Program-made: the position numbers and the translations under genes
Notes under the pieces: generated by a model
Database searches by the model: none
The model's input: only the letters and a program-made list of their open reading frames with translations
Told to the model about the DNA's origin: nothing
Part shown: piece by piece, positions 54,656 through 64,000 of the stretch
How positions within the stretch are numbered: position 1 is the stretch's first letter
Layout: each line of letters starts with the position of its first letter
Source of the DNA: Cephalopachus bancanus
Lineage: Eukaryota; Chordata; Mammalia; Primates; Tarsiidae
Direction: 5' to 3'
Assembly (NCBI GenBank): GCA_027257055.1
Contig: JAPVLO010000146.1
Coordinates: 868,001-932,000 of the forward strand
DNA length: 64,000 bases

Positions 54656-55689
54656 GATAACAAATACTTATTGATCTCCTACTATATCCCAGTTATGGCA
54701 GAAGATATAAGCCCTTAGGGACTTTTAGAAACACCAAGGAAAGTAACCTGTTGAAAGATAAAATTTTCTATAATCAAGCAGATTGAAAGATTCAGGTTTT
54801 GTTATGTGGAAACTGAAGGGACACACTATTCCTTGAAGATAGGAGAGAACAGGCTCATCTTTCATTTAAAAAAAATTAAGTCAATATTTGTTTTAAAATA
54901 AGCTTTTATTTTTATCAAAGTAATTTTAAAGAGTCAAATAGTATTATATTAATAGGCATGAAGTCAAGCTATTTTAGCAATGATACCCCCAACTACAGTG
55001 GCTCAAATAATAAAATGTTATTTTCTCTCATTTAACAATCCAGGAAAATGGGCAGCTCTACTCCAAAAGATCATCCAGAGACTTGGCTTAGTTCTATCTT
55101 GTTACTCCCACGTCCCCTAAGTTGTCTTCCTTTTACTATCATTGAAACTAGCTCACCCAATTAGCCCATGTTCCAGCATGAAGTAAGAGGAAGAGAAGAA
55201 ATGAACAACAAGTAGTTTCCTTTTAAGAACATATGTAAATTGGAAAGAGCAACATCTCTCTTTTCACATCCCACTGACCATTTTAGTTGGAAGGGAGTTT
55301 GGAAAATATAGCCTTAAGTTGAACAGCCACATGCTCAGCAAAATTTCCGAAGATTCTATTTCTAAAAGGAAAAGTGGGATAATGGATATTGGAGGCAACT
55401 AATAGTCCCTCTCTCTCAGGTACTTGAAGACTTTCCTCAAAAGTCTGATGATCCTTGGCTATGAATTCAAATTTAAGAATGAAGCACTAAGAAACTAATT
55501 TGAAGACCTGTGTTAGAGAGCAGTATTTGGGGGAGAATCAGGCTGCCCTGTTGGTTTATTTTACAGTTAGTCCATCATCTGTGTGAAATTCCTGAATGTC
55601 AATATTTGTAGGTCTTTTTTCCTGAGATTGTTCAGTTTTTCCAGAAAATAGTCCTCCAATTCTGCCTAAGGACAAGAGTGTTATTTTCC
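54656..55689. other. Intergenic, no repeat recognised
   Basis: AT-rich, with no coding signal or named repeat. Confidence 0.35.
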
Positions 55690-55736
55690 CAGGACTGCTG
55701 TAATAAAGTACTAAAAATTGTATGGCTTAAAACATC

Positions 55737-56026
55737 AAGCCGGGCTCGGTGGCTCAGCCTGTAATCCTGCGCCTTTGGGAGGCTGAGGTGAGTGGATTGC
55801 CTGAGCCCGCGGGTTAGAGACCCGCCTGGGCAGGTGAGACCTCATCTCTAGAATAAAATCAAAAAATTAGCCGGGCGTGGTAGCACGCACCTGTAATTTC
55901 AGCTACTCGGAAGGCTGAGGCGGAGGGATCACTGGAGCCCAGCAGGTGGAGGCTGCAGTGGCCAGGAGCGGCCACTGCACTCCAGTCTGGGTGACAGAGT
56001 GAGACTCCAACTCAAAAAAAAAAAAA
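55737..56026 (+). mobile_element. Young 7SL-type SINE
   Basis: GCCGGGCTCGGTGGCTCAGCC start, CGCGGGTTAGAGACCCGCC, GTGGCCAGGAGCGGCCAC, A-tail. Confidence 0.9.
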
Positions 56027-57676
56027 TCAAAAATTTGTTCCTCCACCGTTATGGAGGACAGAAATCTGAAATCATGACGTCAGAGTGGCTATAGTCTGAG
56101 GCTCTAGGCTTCCTTGTCTCTTCCCAGCTTCTAATGGCTCCAAGCGATCCTTTACACTCCTTGCTTGTAGTTGCCGTCACTTTATCCCGTCTCCATCTTT
56201 ACATGGTTTTCTCTGTGGGTCCTTGTGGGTCCTTCCCATTGATAAGGACACTAATCATTGAATTTTGGAGTCCACCTTAATCCAATACAATATCTTTTTA
56301 AAAATTAATTTATTTTAATTGATGAAAATTGTATAATTTATCATGTACAACACCCTATTTTGAAATATGTACACATTGTAAAATGGCTAAATTGTGTTAA
56401 TTGACATATGCATGACCTCACATATTTTGTGTGTGTGTGTGAGTGTGGTGAGGACACTTAAAATCAACTCTTAGCTATTTTCAAAAACAGACTACAGTCA
56501 CCACGTTGGACAATAGATCTCTTGACAAATTTTCCTCCTAACTAATATTTTGTATTATTTGACTAACATCTTCCCTCCTCCCTCCCCCACCACCTCTCTA
56601 GTCCCTGGAAAACACCATTCTACTCTCCTTTGAGTTCAACTCTTTAGATTATACATATAAGTGAAATCATGCAGCATTTGTCTTTCTGTGCTTGACTTAT
56701 TTCACCAGAATGTCCTCCAGGTTCATTGACAGGATTTCCTTCTTTCTTACGGCTGTATAGTATTCCCTTGTGTATATAATACCACATTTTCTTTACCCAT
56801 TCATTTTTATTTGTTTATCCATTCATGAACACTTAGGTGAATTCCATATCTTGGCTATTATGAATAATACTATAGTAAACATGGGAGCACAGTTTTTTTT
56901 TAACATACTGATTTCATTTTCTTTGGCTATATACCCAGTAGTGAGATTGATGAATTATACGGTAGTTTTATTTTTAATTTTTTGAGGTACCGCCACACTA
57001 TTTTTTATAATGGCTATGTTAATTTACATTTCCTCCAGTAAAGTGCAAGTGTTCCCTTTTATCTACATTATTGCAAGCACTTATTTTTCCTCTTTTTGAT
57101 AATTGCCATTCTAACAGGTATGAGGCTATATCTCAATGTAGTTTTAATTTGCATTTCACTAATAATTAGTGATGTTGAGTATTTCACGTACCTGTTGGTC
57201 GTTTTTATGTTTTCTTTTGAGAAATGACTGTTCAGGTTATTTTCCCATGTTTTGGTTGGGTTATTGTTTTTCTTTCTGTTGAGTTATTTGAGTTCCTTAT
57301 ATATTTTAGATATTAACTCCTTTTCTGATGTATGGTTTGCAAATATGTTCTCCTGTTCTGTAGGTTGTCCTCACTTTATTGATTGTTTCCTTTGCTGTGC
57401 AGAAGTTTTTTTGTAGGTTGATGGTTGTACATGGTGTGAAAAAGGAGTCTGATTTTATTCTTCTGCATGTGAACATTCGATTGTCCCAACACCATTTATT
57501 GAAGAGACTGTCCTTTTTATATGTGTTCTTGGCATCATTGTCAAAAATCACCTGACCATAAATGCATGGATTTATTTCTGGGCTTTCTATTCTGTTCCAT
57601 TGGTATATCAGTCTGTTTTTATGCCGGTACCATCCTGCTTTCATTACTATAGCTTTGTAATATATTTTATTTTTAT

Positions 57677-57976
57677 TTTTATTTTTTGAGTTGGAGTCTC
57701 ACTGCATTGCCCAGGCTGGAGTGCAGTGGCTCGCTCATGGCCACCCCAGCGTCGACCTGCTGGGCTCAGGTGATCTTTCCACCTCAATCTTCCAAGTAGC
57801 CAGAATTATAGGAGCACACTACCATGCCCGGCTAATTTTGTTGTTGTTGTTGTTGTTGTAGAGATGAGGTCTCACCAAGTTGCCTAGACTGGTCTTGAAC
57901 CTGCATGCTCAGGCAATCCACTTGCCTTGGCCTCCCAAAGTGCTGTGATTACAGGCTGAGCCACCAAGCCCGGCCT
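57677..57976 (-). mobile_element. Young 7SL-type SINE with (GTT)n
   Basis: Antisense, GAGTTGGAGTCTCACTGC to GAGCCACCAAGCCCGGCC; the linker is expanded to seven GTT units (57838-57858). GTAATATATTTTA-type sequence is present on both flanks. Confidence 0.87.
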
Positions 57977-58740
57977 GTAATATATTTTAAAGTCAGATAG
58001 TGTGATGCTTATAGTTTTGTTCTTTTTGTTCAAGATTGTTTTAGTTATTGAGTGTCTTTTGTGATTCCAAACAACTTTAGGATTTTTTTTTCTATTTCTG
58101 TGAAAAAATGCCACTGGAATTTTGATAGGGATTGCATTAAATCCAAAGATCACTCTATAGTATGAAAATTGTAACAATATTAACTCTTCCAATTCATGAA
58201 TATTGTTTGCATGTATCTTTCCATTAATTTGTGTCTTCTTCAATTTCTTTCATCAATGTTTCAGTTTTCAGTGTACAGTTCTTTCACCTCTCTGGTTATA
58301 TTTGTTCCTAAGTATTTTATTTTTAGCTATTGTGAATGGATTTGTCTTAGATTTATTTTTTAGTTAGTTCAGTGTTAGTGTATAGAAAATGCTGGTTTTT
58401 GTATGTTGATATTTGTATTCTGCCATGTTACTGAATGTGTTTATTGCATCAACTTTTTTTGGTGAAATATTTAGGGTTTTCTATATATATAAGATCATGT
58501 TTACTGTAAACAAGGACAATTTAACTTCTTCCTACCCAATTTAGATGTCTTTTATTTCTTTCTCTTGTCTAGTTGCTCTGGCTAAGACTTCCGGTACAGT
58601 ACTGTGTTGCAAGAGTGGGCAACCTTATCTTATTGATCTTAGAGGAAAAGCTTTTAACTTTTCATTGTTTATGATGTTGTAAGTTTGTCATATATGCTTG
58701 TTATTGTGTTGCAGTACATTCTTTCTGTATCTATCTGTAT

Positions 58741-59025
58741 CTCGGCGGATCTGCCTGTAATCCTGTGCCTTGGGAGGCTGAGGTGAGCCGATTGCCTGAG
58801 CCTGTGGGTTCAAGACCCGCCTGGGCAATTTGATGAGACCTTATCTCTACAATAAATCAAAAAACTAGCCGGGTATGGTAGCGCGTGCCTGTAATTCCAG
58901 CTACTTGGAAGGCTGAGGAGGAAGGATCGCCGGAGCCCAGCAGGTCGAGGCTGCGGTGGCCAGGAGCGGCCACTGCACTCCAGTCTGGGTGACAGAGTAA
59001 GACTCCAACTGGAAAAAAAAAACAA
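58741..59025 (+). mobile_element. Young 7SL-type SINE without target duplication
   Basis: Starts imperfectly (CTCGGCGGATCTGCCTGTAA), then standard young features. Flanks are not duplicated, and about 25 bp of expected L1 sequence appears missing at the junction. Confidence 0.82.
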
Positions 59026-59197
59026 AAAAAACCCCAAAATAACCAAAAAACATGAAAAGATGCTGCATTTGCCACAAGCTTTTCCTGCAGCTATTACGAT
59101 CATTTTTTGACTTTCACTGGGTTAATGTGATGTATCACATTTATTGATTTGTGTATGTTGAGCCATCCTTGCCGTTCTGGAATAAATTTCACTTAAT

Positions 59198-59315
59198 TGT
59201 GAATACAGAAAGAATACAGATACAGAAAGAATGTACTGCAACACAATAACAAGCATATATGACAAACTTACAACTAACATCATAAACAATGAAAAGTTAA
59301 AAGCTTTCACTTAAT
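59198..59315. repeat. Templated inverted insertion inside L1
   Basis: 118 bp whose reverse complement matches 58648-58740 almost exactly. It is flanked by TTTCACTTAAT at 59187-59197 with the same 11 bp repeated at 59305-59315. No poly(A). Outside it, L1 sequence continues uninterrupted. Confidence 0.85.
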
Positions 59316-59488
59316 GATCCTTTTACTGTGCTATTGAATTCAGTTTGTAAGTATTTTGTGAAGAACTTGTTCATCTATGTTCATCAGGGTATTGGCCTAT
59401 AATTTTCTTTTCTGGTAGTGGCCTGGACTGGCTTTGGTATCATGGTAATGTTTGTTTCATGAAATGAGTTTGAAAATATTGCCTCTAG

Positions 59489-59760
59489 GCTGGGCACGGT
59501 GGCTCACACCTATAATCCCAGCACTTTGGGAGGCCGAGGTGAGAGAATTGCCTGAGTCTACAGGTTCAAGACCAGCTTGGGCAACTTGGCAAGACCTCAT
59601 CTCTACAGATAAATTTAAAAAATATTAGCTACTTGGAAGGCTGAGGCGGAAGGATCATCTGAGCCCAGCAAGTCAAGGTTGTGGTGGCCATGAACGTGCC
59701 ACTGTACTCCAGTCTGGGCGACAGAGATTCCAACTCAAAACAACAACAGCAACAACAACA
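59489..59760 (+). mobile_element. Intermediate 7SL-type SINE
   Basis: GCTGGGCACGGTGGCTCACACC start; linker shortened after CTCTACAGATAAAT; CAACAACAGCAACAA tail. Confidence 0.85.
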
Positions 59761-60345
59761 AAAATATCACCTCTTCTTCAATTTTTTTGGAGCATTTGGG
59801 AAGGATTGGTATAATTTCTCCTTTAAATGTTTGGTAGAGTTCAGTAGTGAAGCCATCAAGTCCTGAGCTTTTCTTTGATGGAAAACTTTTTACTCCTGAT
59901 TCAATCTTCTTACTCATTATTGGAATATTCATATTTTCTATTTATTCATGATTCAGTCTTGGTAAGCTATATGTGTCTAGGAATTTATCCATTTCTTCTA
60001 GGTACACAATCTGTTGGCATACGACTGTTCATAGCAGTCTCTTAAGATCCTTTGTACTTCTGTCACAATAGTTGTAATGTCTCCTCTTTAATTTCTGATT
60101 TTATTTATTTAAGTCTTCTATCTTCTTTTAGTTAGTCTAACTTAAAGATTAGTCAATTTTTTTATCGTTTCAAAAAACCAACTCAGTTTTATTGATAGTT
60201 TCCATTTATTTTCTAATCTCTATAAATATATCCTACTTTAATTACATCGGCAAAGACTCTGTTTTCAAATAAGAGGTTGTATTCTGATGTTCTGGGTGGA
60301 GACACACTTTTGGGGGACACTTTTCCACTACAACAGATATTGGTG

Positions 60346-61645
60346 CCTATGTCCTGGAACCAGGGTAGAAGGAGGGGCTTATTAGATTTTCTTAATCTAC
60401 TGTTTGACTTTTTGTCTTCCTTCTAACTTCAGGCCTGGGAACTCAAGTCCAGAGCCTCTCTGGTTCAGGGTCATCATATATCTATGGTGTCTTGATGAAA
60501 GTGTTCAGGTATATGATTGGGGTGGAAGGTAGGGGTTAGCATACATGGAGTCACAAAGCACATGGTGTTGGGAAGGGAGCCTGGGGATCGAATTATGCTC
60601 TGCCCAGATTCTTCAATCAATCCTTTCAGCCTCAAACCTCACTTCTGCCTTTGCTGTACCCTGGACTTTCAAGGTGAAGCCTTTTCATAGTTCTGGGGTC
60701 TAGTTTGCTTCTTTTCTTAACTGGCCCCCTTCAAATCCACCTCTAGAACACATTTAGGTTTTGGTCGAATCCAGTCTGCTACTTCTGTTACCACTTTTAC
60801 ATCTTTCCTCATTTCTCTCTCTATCCCTCTCTCTTGCTGCTTAACTAAATCATACTTATTCGATCCATATTATACCAATCTCTTTCAAACACATTTTAGT
60901 TGCTTATTATGGGCTCATGATTCCTATATATCGGGGCACTGAGTTTCCTATCTCAGCAACAAGAATAGACTAACAGTTGTAGAGGAATAGCTCCATGCTG
61001 GTGCATGATGATCTTGAGTGTATCCACATAGGCCAAGTAGGCAAAATTAAGGGGCAACTGACTTGACAAGATGCTTGTGATTGTCCCAGAATGCGGGAGC
61101 ACGGGAGCTTGTGAGTTGTTGCAAGGCCATTTCCTATGTGCCTCCCTACCCATCTATAAAGGAGGGAGTGTCTTGAAACAGTTTCTTATCACCTTCTGGG
61201 GTGATAAGATGGGTTTCTGCCTTGTCCTCACCCTCCAAATTAGAGCACAGCTGTAGTCTATAAAACTGCTTAGCTACAGTGTGGCATAGCCTTTTCAGCA
61301 ACGGGGTGTTCCATCATTTGTGTGGTAGTCATCTGGCCCCTTATGTTTTGATGTTGCCATGCCCAAGAGCGTCAGAGACTTGGCACCTGTGGATACTCTT
61401 CCATTTGATGTTTATGTAAATAATGAATTGTCTTAGTCTAAAAAAAGGCTTATTGTTTCTTTATTGGCCAAATCTGTCAAATCTTGTTTTGTGACTGATG
61501 ATAATAAAACAGTTAATAACAAAGGTTGTTGACCTATATATACATCTTAAGTAAGTTAGAAAAAGGTGAATTATTCAATAAAACTTTTGACAAAACTGGT
61601 TTGGTATTCAGGAAAAATCCAAATCTCTACTTCATTCTTTATTTT
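60346..61645. other. Intergenic, no repeat or gene recognised
   Basis: No family resemblance noted; scattered short frames only. Confidence 0.35.
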
Positions 61646-62235
61646 TGTTTTTTTGAAATGAAGTCTCACTCTGTTGTCCAGGATGGAGTGTAGTGGCATG
61701 CTCACAGTCACTGGAACCTTGATCTGCTGGGCTCAGGCGATCCTTCTGCCTCAGCCTTCCAAGTAGCTGGAACTACAGGTCTGCACCAGCATACTTGGCT
61801 GATTTTTAAAATTTATTGTAGAGGTGGCTCAGCCTGTAATCCCGCGCCTTGGGAGGCTGAGGTGAGTGGATTGCCTGAGCCTGTGGGTTCGAGACCCACC
61901 TGGGCAACTTGGTGAGACCTCATCTCTACAATAAATCAAAAAATTAGCCAGGCATGGTAGCGCGTGCCCATAGTTCCAGCTACTTGGAAGGCTGAGGTGG
62001 AAGGATCATCGGAGCCCAGCAGGTCGAGGCTGCGGTGGCCAGGAGCGGCCACTGCACTCCAGTCTGGGCGACAGAGTGAGACTCCAACTCAAATAAATAA
62101 ATAAATAAATTTATTGTAGAGATGGAGTCTTGCCAAGTTGCCCAGGCTGGTCTTGAACCCCTGAGTTCAGGCAATCCTCTTACCTCCATCTCCCAAAATG
62201 ATGGGTTACAGGCATGACCCATCGCACCCAGCCCT
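61646..62235 (-). mobile_element. Intermediate 7SL-type SINE, split by a younger SINE
   Basis: Two antisense parts, 61646-61822 and 62108-62235, interrupted in the linker. AAATTTATTGTAGAG is duplicated on either side of the insert. Confidence 0.87.
61823..62107 (+). mobile_element. Young 7SL-type SINE nested in a SINE
   Basis: GTGGCTCAGCCTGTAATCC start (a few 5' bases missing), GTGGGTTCGAGACCCAC box B stem, GTGGCCAGGAGCGGCCAC, (AAAT)n tail. Confidence 0.9.
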
Positions 62236-62307
62236 CATTTTTTACAATCATTCCTTCCTTAATTCAGATGGATAAAGTGTTAAAATAACTCTTATCAAAC
62301 TGCTAAA

Positions 62308-62570
62308 AAGTTAGCACTTTGGGAGGCCAGGTGGGAGGATCACTTGCAGTCAGGAGTTTGAGACCAGCCTGGGCAATATAGTGAGGCCCTGTCTCCACAA
62401 AAAATAATTTAAAAAATTTAGATTGGTGTGGTAGTGCATGCCTGTAGTCCTAGCTACTTAGGAGGCTGAGGCAAGAGAATCACTTGAGCCCATGAGTTTG
62501 AGGCTACAGTGAACAACGATTGCAACACTGCACTTTAGCCTGGGAGACTGAACAAGGCCTTGTTTCAAAA
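62308..62570 (+). mobile_element. Old Alu-like SINE, 5' truncated
   Basis: Starts at TTAGCACTTTGGGAGGCC; AGTCAGGAGTTTGAGACCAGCC; ends at GGCCTTGTTTC. Confidence 0.8.
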
Positions 62571-62628
62571 AAGAGAGAAAGGAAGGAAGGAAGGAAAAAA
62601 TGAAGGAAGGGAAGGAAGGAAGTAAATC
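62571..62628. repeat. (GAAG)n-rich tail
   Basis: AAGGAAGG-type repeats grown from the preceding SINE tail. Confidence 0.9.
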
Positions 62629-62874
62629 ACAAAGAGGCCAATTAAAAGTAATAGTAATAAAAAAAGAACATAGGAAATCACCACAACCCAGAATATTTAA
62701 TGATTTGTGAGATGAATGAAGATGAAAAAGAAAACTGACCCTAATAATTCAGAGTAGGTACACAAGTCACATTTCCTAGATGGAAAATCTAACCCCAGTT
62801 ATTCTGCAAGCCAACAGGACCCGTGTCTATGTTACTTGGCAGAAATGATTATCACAGCTAAAAAACCAAAGCAG

Positions 62875-63212
62875 GTAATCTATCAACTGGTGGTGATCTT
62901 AATGGACTTTGCAGCAAATTGGATGGATTTGGAGTCTATCATACTCAGTGATTTATCACAGAAACAAAGAACTGAGTTCCATATGTTCTTACTCATAAGG
63001 TGACCTTGAACAAATTATAATGCTATAAGAAAGCAATTGGTGGTAGTGGAAAACTGTCAGGGGAGGGGAGGTGGGACAGGCAGTTGAGGGAAACTGCTGG
63101 GGAGGGAGGGGCATACCTCATCAACAAGGGTACCTGCATGATCAATGTTTGTATACCTAACCCTGAATGGTACCCCTCATCTTTATAATAAATAAATAAA
63201 TTTTTAAAATTG
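62875..63212 (+). mobile_element. L1 3' end with lineage-specific 3' UTR
   Basis: TTGGAGTCTATCATACTCAG, TTCCATATGTTCTTACTCAT (shared with primate L1 at the ORF2/3' UTR junction), then a G-rich block (GGGGAGGGGAGGTGGGACAG) and the CCTAACCCTGAATGG terminus. Links the orphan ends elsewhere in the window to L1. Confidence 0.8.
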
Positions 63213-63546
63213 TCTTCTGATATTATCTAGACTTCTTTAGGGGGTTGTCCTGAAAACATTATTTGCTGATAATTGTGCCTCCAAGAATATACCTATGCTT
63301 CTATGATAATTTTGCATGATTTGATGGAATGAAACAAATCTAGAGCACCAAGGTCCTGTAGCAGTCAGCCCTGGGTCAGCCCTGAGTTTTCAGGTGAAAA
63401 GATCTTTATTGAGCACATACCAAATGCCAAACCAATTTAGGTGCTGGAGATACATCAGTGCATAAGACAAACAAAATTATTTCTGTCATAAAAATCATGT
63501 GCTGGTAGCTGAGAGAGATAGTAAACTATGAAGAGAAATATATGTA

Positions 63547-63788
63547 CAGGTTGAGCATCCCTAGTCCAAAATCTGAAATCCAAAATTAGGAATGTTTTGA
63601 GTGCCGATACCACAAGGGGAAATTTTCACATCTGACCTCATGTGATGGGCTGCAATAAGAACTTTATTTTGCACACAAAGTTATAAAAAATATGGCACAA
63701 AACTACTGTCAGGCCATGTGCATAATTTAAAAACCTGAAATCCCAATTCTTCTGGTCCCAAGCATTTCAGATAAGGGATACACAACTG
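63547..63788. mobile_element. Tigger7-like DNA transposon
   Basis: CAGGTTGAGCATCCCTAGTCC after TA, and right end AAGCATTTCAGATAAGGGATAC...ACTG before TA. Internal deletion; non-coding. Confidence 0.75.
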
Positions 63789-64000
63789 TAACGTAAATTC
63801 AGGAAGTGACAAATTCCACGATGAAAAATAAAGCAAGTAAGGGATATAGAGAATGACAAAAGGAGACATAACTAGAAAACACAGTAAGCAGAGGCCTCTC
63901 TAAGGAGGTAACATTGAAGAGAGACCTGAGATATATGACTCTACAAGGCAAGAAGCTTCCAGGCAGAGGATGGCGTGTATCCAACAGCCCGGAGACACAA

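Larger units (their letters stand above)
56290..60235 (-). mobile_element. 5'-truncated L1, antisense, with nested insertions
   Basis: Runs from an A/T-rich 3' end through the 3' UTR (GTATAGTATTCCCTTGTGTA, ATATACCCAGTAGTGAG) into ORF2 antisense (AACACCATTTATTGAAGAGAC, GATCTTAGAGGAAAAGC, TTTATTGATTTGTGTATGTTG, GTTCATCAGGGTATTGGCCT). Interrupted by SINEs at 57677, 58741 and 59489 and by a 118-bp inverted insert at 59198. No intact frame remains. Confidence 0.85.
55690..60345 (+). repeat. Ancient LTR-like repeat split by SINE and L1 insertions
   Basis: Pieces 55690-55736, 56027-56289 and 60236-60345. The order is the familiar 'GGACTGCTGTAATAAAGTAC ... ACAGAAATCTGAAATCA ... ATAAGGACACTAATCATTG ... 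CACCTTAATCCAATAC', then 'AATTACATCGGCAAAGACTC ... GATGTTCTGGGTGGAG'. The family name is not assigned here. A whole L1 sits between the last two pieces. Confidence 0.65.

Noticed and set aside
57306..58243. Functional L1 ORF2 on the minus strand
   Set aside because: Frames are broken by stops and SINE insertions; only remnants remain.

Overview
This is a primate nuclear genome window. It contains the first coding exon of SLC25A32 (mitochondrial folate/FAD carrier, minus strand), the complete 11-exon DCAF13 gene (SOF1 homologue, plus strand), and about 35 kb of repeat-rich intergenic DNA downstream. The two genes are head to head across a CpG-rich promoter near 4.2-4.7 kb. The order matches human 8q22.3, where RIMS2 lies further downstream; no RIMS2 exon was recognised here. 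All DCAF13 exons join in frame to a 445-residue protein, so the gene looks intact.

The species can be inferred from the repeats. There are about 36 7SL-derived (Alu-like) SINEs. Old copies look like AluJ/FLAM. A younger, abundant class differs from both anthropoid AluS/Y and the lemur/galago Alus I know. It has GGCTCAGCC in place of GGCTCACGCC, a GCGGGTTCGAGACCCGC box B region, CAACTTGG and CTACAATAAATC. Together with an unfamiliar L1 3' end present four times, this suggests a tarsier. That is inference, not proof.

Layout: 1-4042 is SLC25A32 intron 1, with L1, SINE, MIR and piggyBac-like elements. 4043-4776 holds both first coding exons and the shared promoter. 4777-28598 is the rest of DCAF13; its introns carry SINEs, antisense L1 pieces, hAT, mariner and MER2 DNA transposons. 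28600-64000 is intergenic: split ancient L2, a degenerate mariner with transposase remnants, two Tigger relatives, L1 fragments, and a nested complex at 55.7-60.3 kb (LTR-like repeat, then antisense L1, then SINEs and a templated inverted insertion).

The most unusual observations are: (1) a very short polyadenylated retroposon, two copies with the same 5' end, different target-site duplications and opposite orientations; (2) a 118-bp inverted local copy flanked by an 11-bp direct repeat inside an L1; (3) tRNA-like A and B boxes in the young SINE; (4) a GC-AG intron in DCAF13.
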